Positions 24,225-26,297 of a stretch of 26,297 nucleotides of DNA are shown piece after piece. Under the pieces are notes generated by a model. The model had not been told where the DNA came from and ran no database searches. It worked only from the letters and a program-made list of their open reading frames with translations. The DNA is from a virus: IMG/VR virus record IMGVR_UViG_3300025138_000296, positions 1 to 26,297 of that record; one strand, written 5' to 3'. Both the position numbers and the translations under genes were made by a program. How positions within the stretch are numbered: the stretch's first letter is position 1; every line of letters begins with the position of its first letter.

Positions 24225-24707
24225 ATGAGTTGGACCTATAAAACACATAAAATAGGGGACATTACTCAATTTCCAGAAAATACATTCGGTTTCGTTTATA
24301 TAGTTACACACAAACCCACTGGAAAATCATATATTGGGAAAAAAGTCTTATTTCATAATAAAAAAAAGCGACTTGGCAAAAAAGAGTTAGCTGCATTAAC
24401 TGGAATTGTTGGACGTCGTCCTACCTACAAATTAGAAGTTAAAGAATCGGATTGGATAAACTACTATGGTTCCCAAAAAGATATTAAACAATTACTATTA
24501 GAAGGCAAAAAAGATGAATTCGAACGTACAATTTTAAAAATGTGCCCTGATAAAAAATCAATGACCTATTTTGAAATTAAATACCAAATGCTTTATCAAG
24601 TGTTAGAAAAACCAGATGAATTTTTTAATGATAACATTTTAGGTAAATTTTTTACAAAAGATTTAAAAGACATTGAATTTGAAGATCTCGTGAAGGAGCG
24701 AAAATAG
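24225..24707 (+). CDS. GIY-YIG family endonuclease
   Basis: 160 residues. The GIY-YIG motif is at residues 23-40 (FVYIVTHKPTGKSYIGKK), followed by a basic region with paired Arg at 64-65, then ESDWINYYGS (74-83), and an active-site-type Glu in TYFEIKY (114-120). It resembles the short GIY-YIG nucleases of T4-like cyanophages rather than the T5orf172 type encoded at 125-595. It may cut DNA during recombination or host genome breakdown, or be a free-standing homing endonuclease. It is the first gene behind a sigma70-like promoter and precedes the primase by 18 bp. Confidence 0.82.
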   Translation: MSWTYKTHKIGDITQFPENTFGFVYIVTHKPTGKSYIGKKVLFHNKKKRLGKKELAALTGIVGRRPTYKLEVKESDWINYYGSQKDIKQLLLEGKKDEFERTILKMCPDKKSMTYFEIKYQMLYQVLEKPDEFFNDNILGKFFTKDLKDIEFEDLVKERK

Positions 24708-24725
24708 TTTCATATATTACCATAT

Positions 24726-25655
24726 ATGGTAAATCAATTATTGGTTACGTTAGTGAATTCAGTATTGGGTTCGGGCAAAGCAACTGCTCGAAACAACTAT
24801 GCTTACCATTGTCCTTTTTGTAATCATCACAAACCTAAGTTAGAAGTTAATTTAACTGAAAATCGCGAAGGTAAAAATCCTTGGCATTGTTGGGCTTGTG
24901 ATATGCGAGGTACTACTATATACAATTTATTTAGACAATTAAAAGCAGAAGTAGGAAAGTTTACAGAACTTAAATCACTTGTTAAAACATCTAAATCAAT
25001 AAAAGACACACAAGTTGTATCTAGTGTTGTATTACCTACCGAATATATTAGCCTAAATAACGTTGATACTAGCGATATTATGGCTAGACACGCGCTTGCG
25101 TACTTAAAAAATAGACACGTGAGTAAATACGATATTATAAAGTATAATATAGGTTATTGTAAAGAAGGTTTATATAAAAACATGATTATATTACCAACAT
25201 ATGATGCAGATAGTAGATTAAATTACTTTACTGCTCGTTCATTTGAAAAAGAACCATATGTCAAATACAGAAACCCATCAGCAAGTAGAGATATAGTACC
25301 TAATGAACATTTAATTAATTGGAACATACCAATTATTTTATGTGAAGGACTATTTGATGCTATGGCTATAAAAAGAAACGCAATCTCATTATTGGGGAAA
25401 AACATACAGAGTAGCTTAATGAAAAAGATAGTTACATCTGTAGTAGATAAAATTTATATTGCATTAGATAGGGATGCAATTAAACAAGCTTTAAAATTCT
25501 GCGAGAGGTTAATGGCGGAAGGTAAAGAAGTCTATCTTGTAGATATGCAAGATAAGGACCCGAGTGAAATGGGTTTCGAAAATTTCACTAAACTTATACA
25601 AAACACAGTTCCATTGACCTACTATGACTTAATGGAACAAAAACTATCAATATGA
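24726..25655 (+). CDS. 61: DNA primase, T4 gp61/DnaG-type
   Basis: 309 residues. The N-terminal zinc ribbon has C29-x2-C32 (CPFC) and C55-x2-C58 (CWAC). The TOPRIM core has the glutamate in LCEGLFDA (E207, with D211) and the DxD in ALDRD (D248, D250), followed by DKDPSEMG (276-283). Residues 150-185 (MIILPTYD, NYFTARSF) correspond to the RNA polymerase-like N-terminal part of the DnaG core. It would lay RNA primers for lagging-strand synthesis with the phage replicative helicase. It is close in size to T4 gp61 (342). It ends in an ATGA overlap with the following nuclease gene. Confidence 0.9.
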   Translation: MVNQLLVTLVNSVLGSGKATARNNYAYHCPFCNHHKPKLEVNLTENREGKNPWHCWACDMRGTTIYNLFRQLKAEVGKFTELKSLVKTSKSIKDTQVVSSVVLPTEYISLNNVDTSDIMARHALAYLKNRHVSKYDIIKYNIGYCKEGLYKNMIILPTYDADSRLNYFTARSFEKEPYVKYRNPSASRDIVPNEHLINWNIPIILCEGLFDAMAIKRNAISLLGKNIQSSLMKKIVTSVVDKIYIALDRDAIKQALKFCERLMAEGKEVYLVDMQDKDPSEMGFENFTKLIQNTVPLTYYDLMEQKLSI

Positions 25656-26297
25656 TCAAAAAATCATACAAGAGACTATTAGAAATTTCAGATGATTATC
25701 AGCAAGTTACAATGCCTGATTCTAGGTATTATAGACGTAATGGTAAGTACTACCCTTCAGTAACTCATGTTTTAAGTTCTTACCCAAAAGGTAAGTATTT
25801 TGAAGACTGGCTTAAAAAAGTAGGATATAGTGCAGAATGGATTGTTAAGAAAGCAGCTGAAGAAGGAACATTAGTGCATGAAATGATTGAAGACTGGTTA
25901 AACGGTAAAGAAATAAAATTCTTGTACGATGATGGAAATCCTAAAATGCCTACTCATGTATGGCAAATGTTCCTTAGATTTGTAGATTTTTGGGAAACTT
26001 ATAACCCAACATTAATAGAAGCAGAAGTACATTTATTCTCAGATGAAATACAAGTAGCAGGTACCTGCGATTTAGTATGTGAAATTGAAATAGACGGTAA
26101 AATGGAACGATGGATTATAGATTTTAAAACATCTAACCATTTACAAACAACATATGATTTGCAAAGTGCTATATATGCTCAATGTTATGAAGAATGTTAT
26201 GGTAAAAAAATAGATCGTATTGGAGTTTTATGGTTAAAATCCAAGTCTAGAGGTGAAGATAAAAATGGAAAACGTTTAAAAGGTAAAAATTGGGAAG
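25652..26297 (+). CDS. PD-(D/E)XK nuclease, RecB-like (runs past the window end)
   Basis: The first 215 residues are visible; no stop is reached. The RecB/Cas4-type nuclease core is present: H76 in GTLVHEMIE, D140 in GTCDLV, D157 and K159 in IIDFKTS, and Q171-x3-Y175 (QSAIYAQCY), the motif IV-type helix. Such enzymes degrade or trim DNA ends with one or two metal ions. The start is fixed by the ATGA overlap with the primase stop, suggesting translation together with it and a role in replication, recombination or genome processing. Whether a helicase or other domain follows cannot be seen. Confidence 0.85.
   Translation, partial: MIKKSYKRLLEISDDYQQVTMPDSRYYRRNGKYYPSVTHVLSSYPKGKYFEDWLKKVGYSAEWIVKKAAEEGTLVHEMIEDWLNGKEIKFLYDDGNPKMPTHVWQMFLRFVDFWETYNPTLIEAEVHLFSDEIQVAGTCDLVCEIEIDGKMERWIIDFKTSNHLQTTYDLQSAIYAQCYEECYGKKIDRIGVLWLKSKSRGEDKNGKRLKGKNWE

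Overview
The window is part of the genome of a tailed myovirus (contractile tail) distantly related to T4, of the kind common in marine and freshwater viromes. The evidence is a T4 gp55-type late sigma factor, a gp25-like and a gp6-like baseplate wedge protein, a gp5-like central spike, a gp61-like primase, and a run of large Ser/Gly/Thr-rich tail structural proteins. Every gene I accept lies on the + strand, packed end to end with stop/start overlaps or gaps of a few bases. The DNA is very AT-rich. Most starts lack a clear Shine-Dalgarno sequence and sit behind A/T-rich leaders. That suits a Bacteroidota (flavobacterial) host, but an AT-rich alphaproteobacterial host such as Pelagibacter is also possible; the host is inference.

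Layout. Positions 1-1418 hold the end of an unidentified gene, a GIY-YIG/T5orf172 nuclease-like gene and three small genes, one of 57 codons (818-991). Positions 1419-1544 are a non-coding spacer with a long interrupted hairpin and a terminator-like hairpin. Positions 1545-3531 form an early/middle unit: a small coiled-coil protein, an HD-domain phosphohydrolase, a small membrane-anchored coiled-coil protein and the gp55-like late sigma factor. Positions 3570-24165 are the late block: a conserved small protein, the gp5-like spike, a protein with a carboxypeptidase-regulatory-like fold and hydrophobic helices, a small Met/Pro-rich protein, gp25, gp6, a DNRLRE-like structural protein, a coiled-coil/Gly-rich protein, a giant 2871-residue tail protein, three further structural proteins (two of them paralogues) and a beta-roll fibre. 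From 24172 onwards a separate unit with a sigma70-like promoter encodes a GIY-YIG endonuclease, a gp61-like primase and a PD-(D/E)XK nuclease cut by the window end.

How it works together. The late sigma factor is encoded immediately before the late block. Each of the four gaps of 28 bp or more between 3531 and 22546 carries the same ATATTTATAA element 22-29 bp before the next start codon, and none of the shorter gaps does. I read this as a candidate late promoter family of this phage. Its complement contains exactly the T4 late-promoter sequence TATAAATA, which makes its orientation an open question. The late genes build the baseplate wedge, the spike and the fibres; the last three genes belong to DNA replication and processing.

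I see no tRNA, CRISPR array, insertion sequence or integration gene. Family names come from recognising protein motifs by eye, not from database searches.
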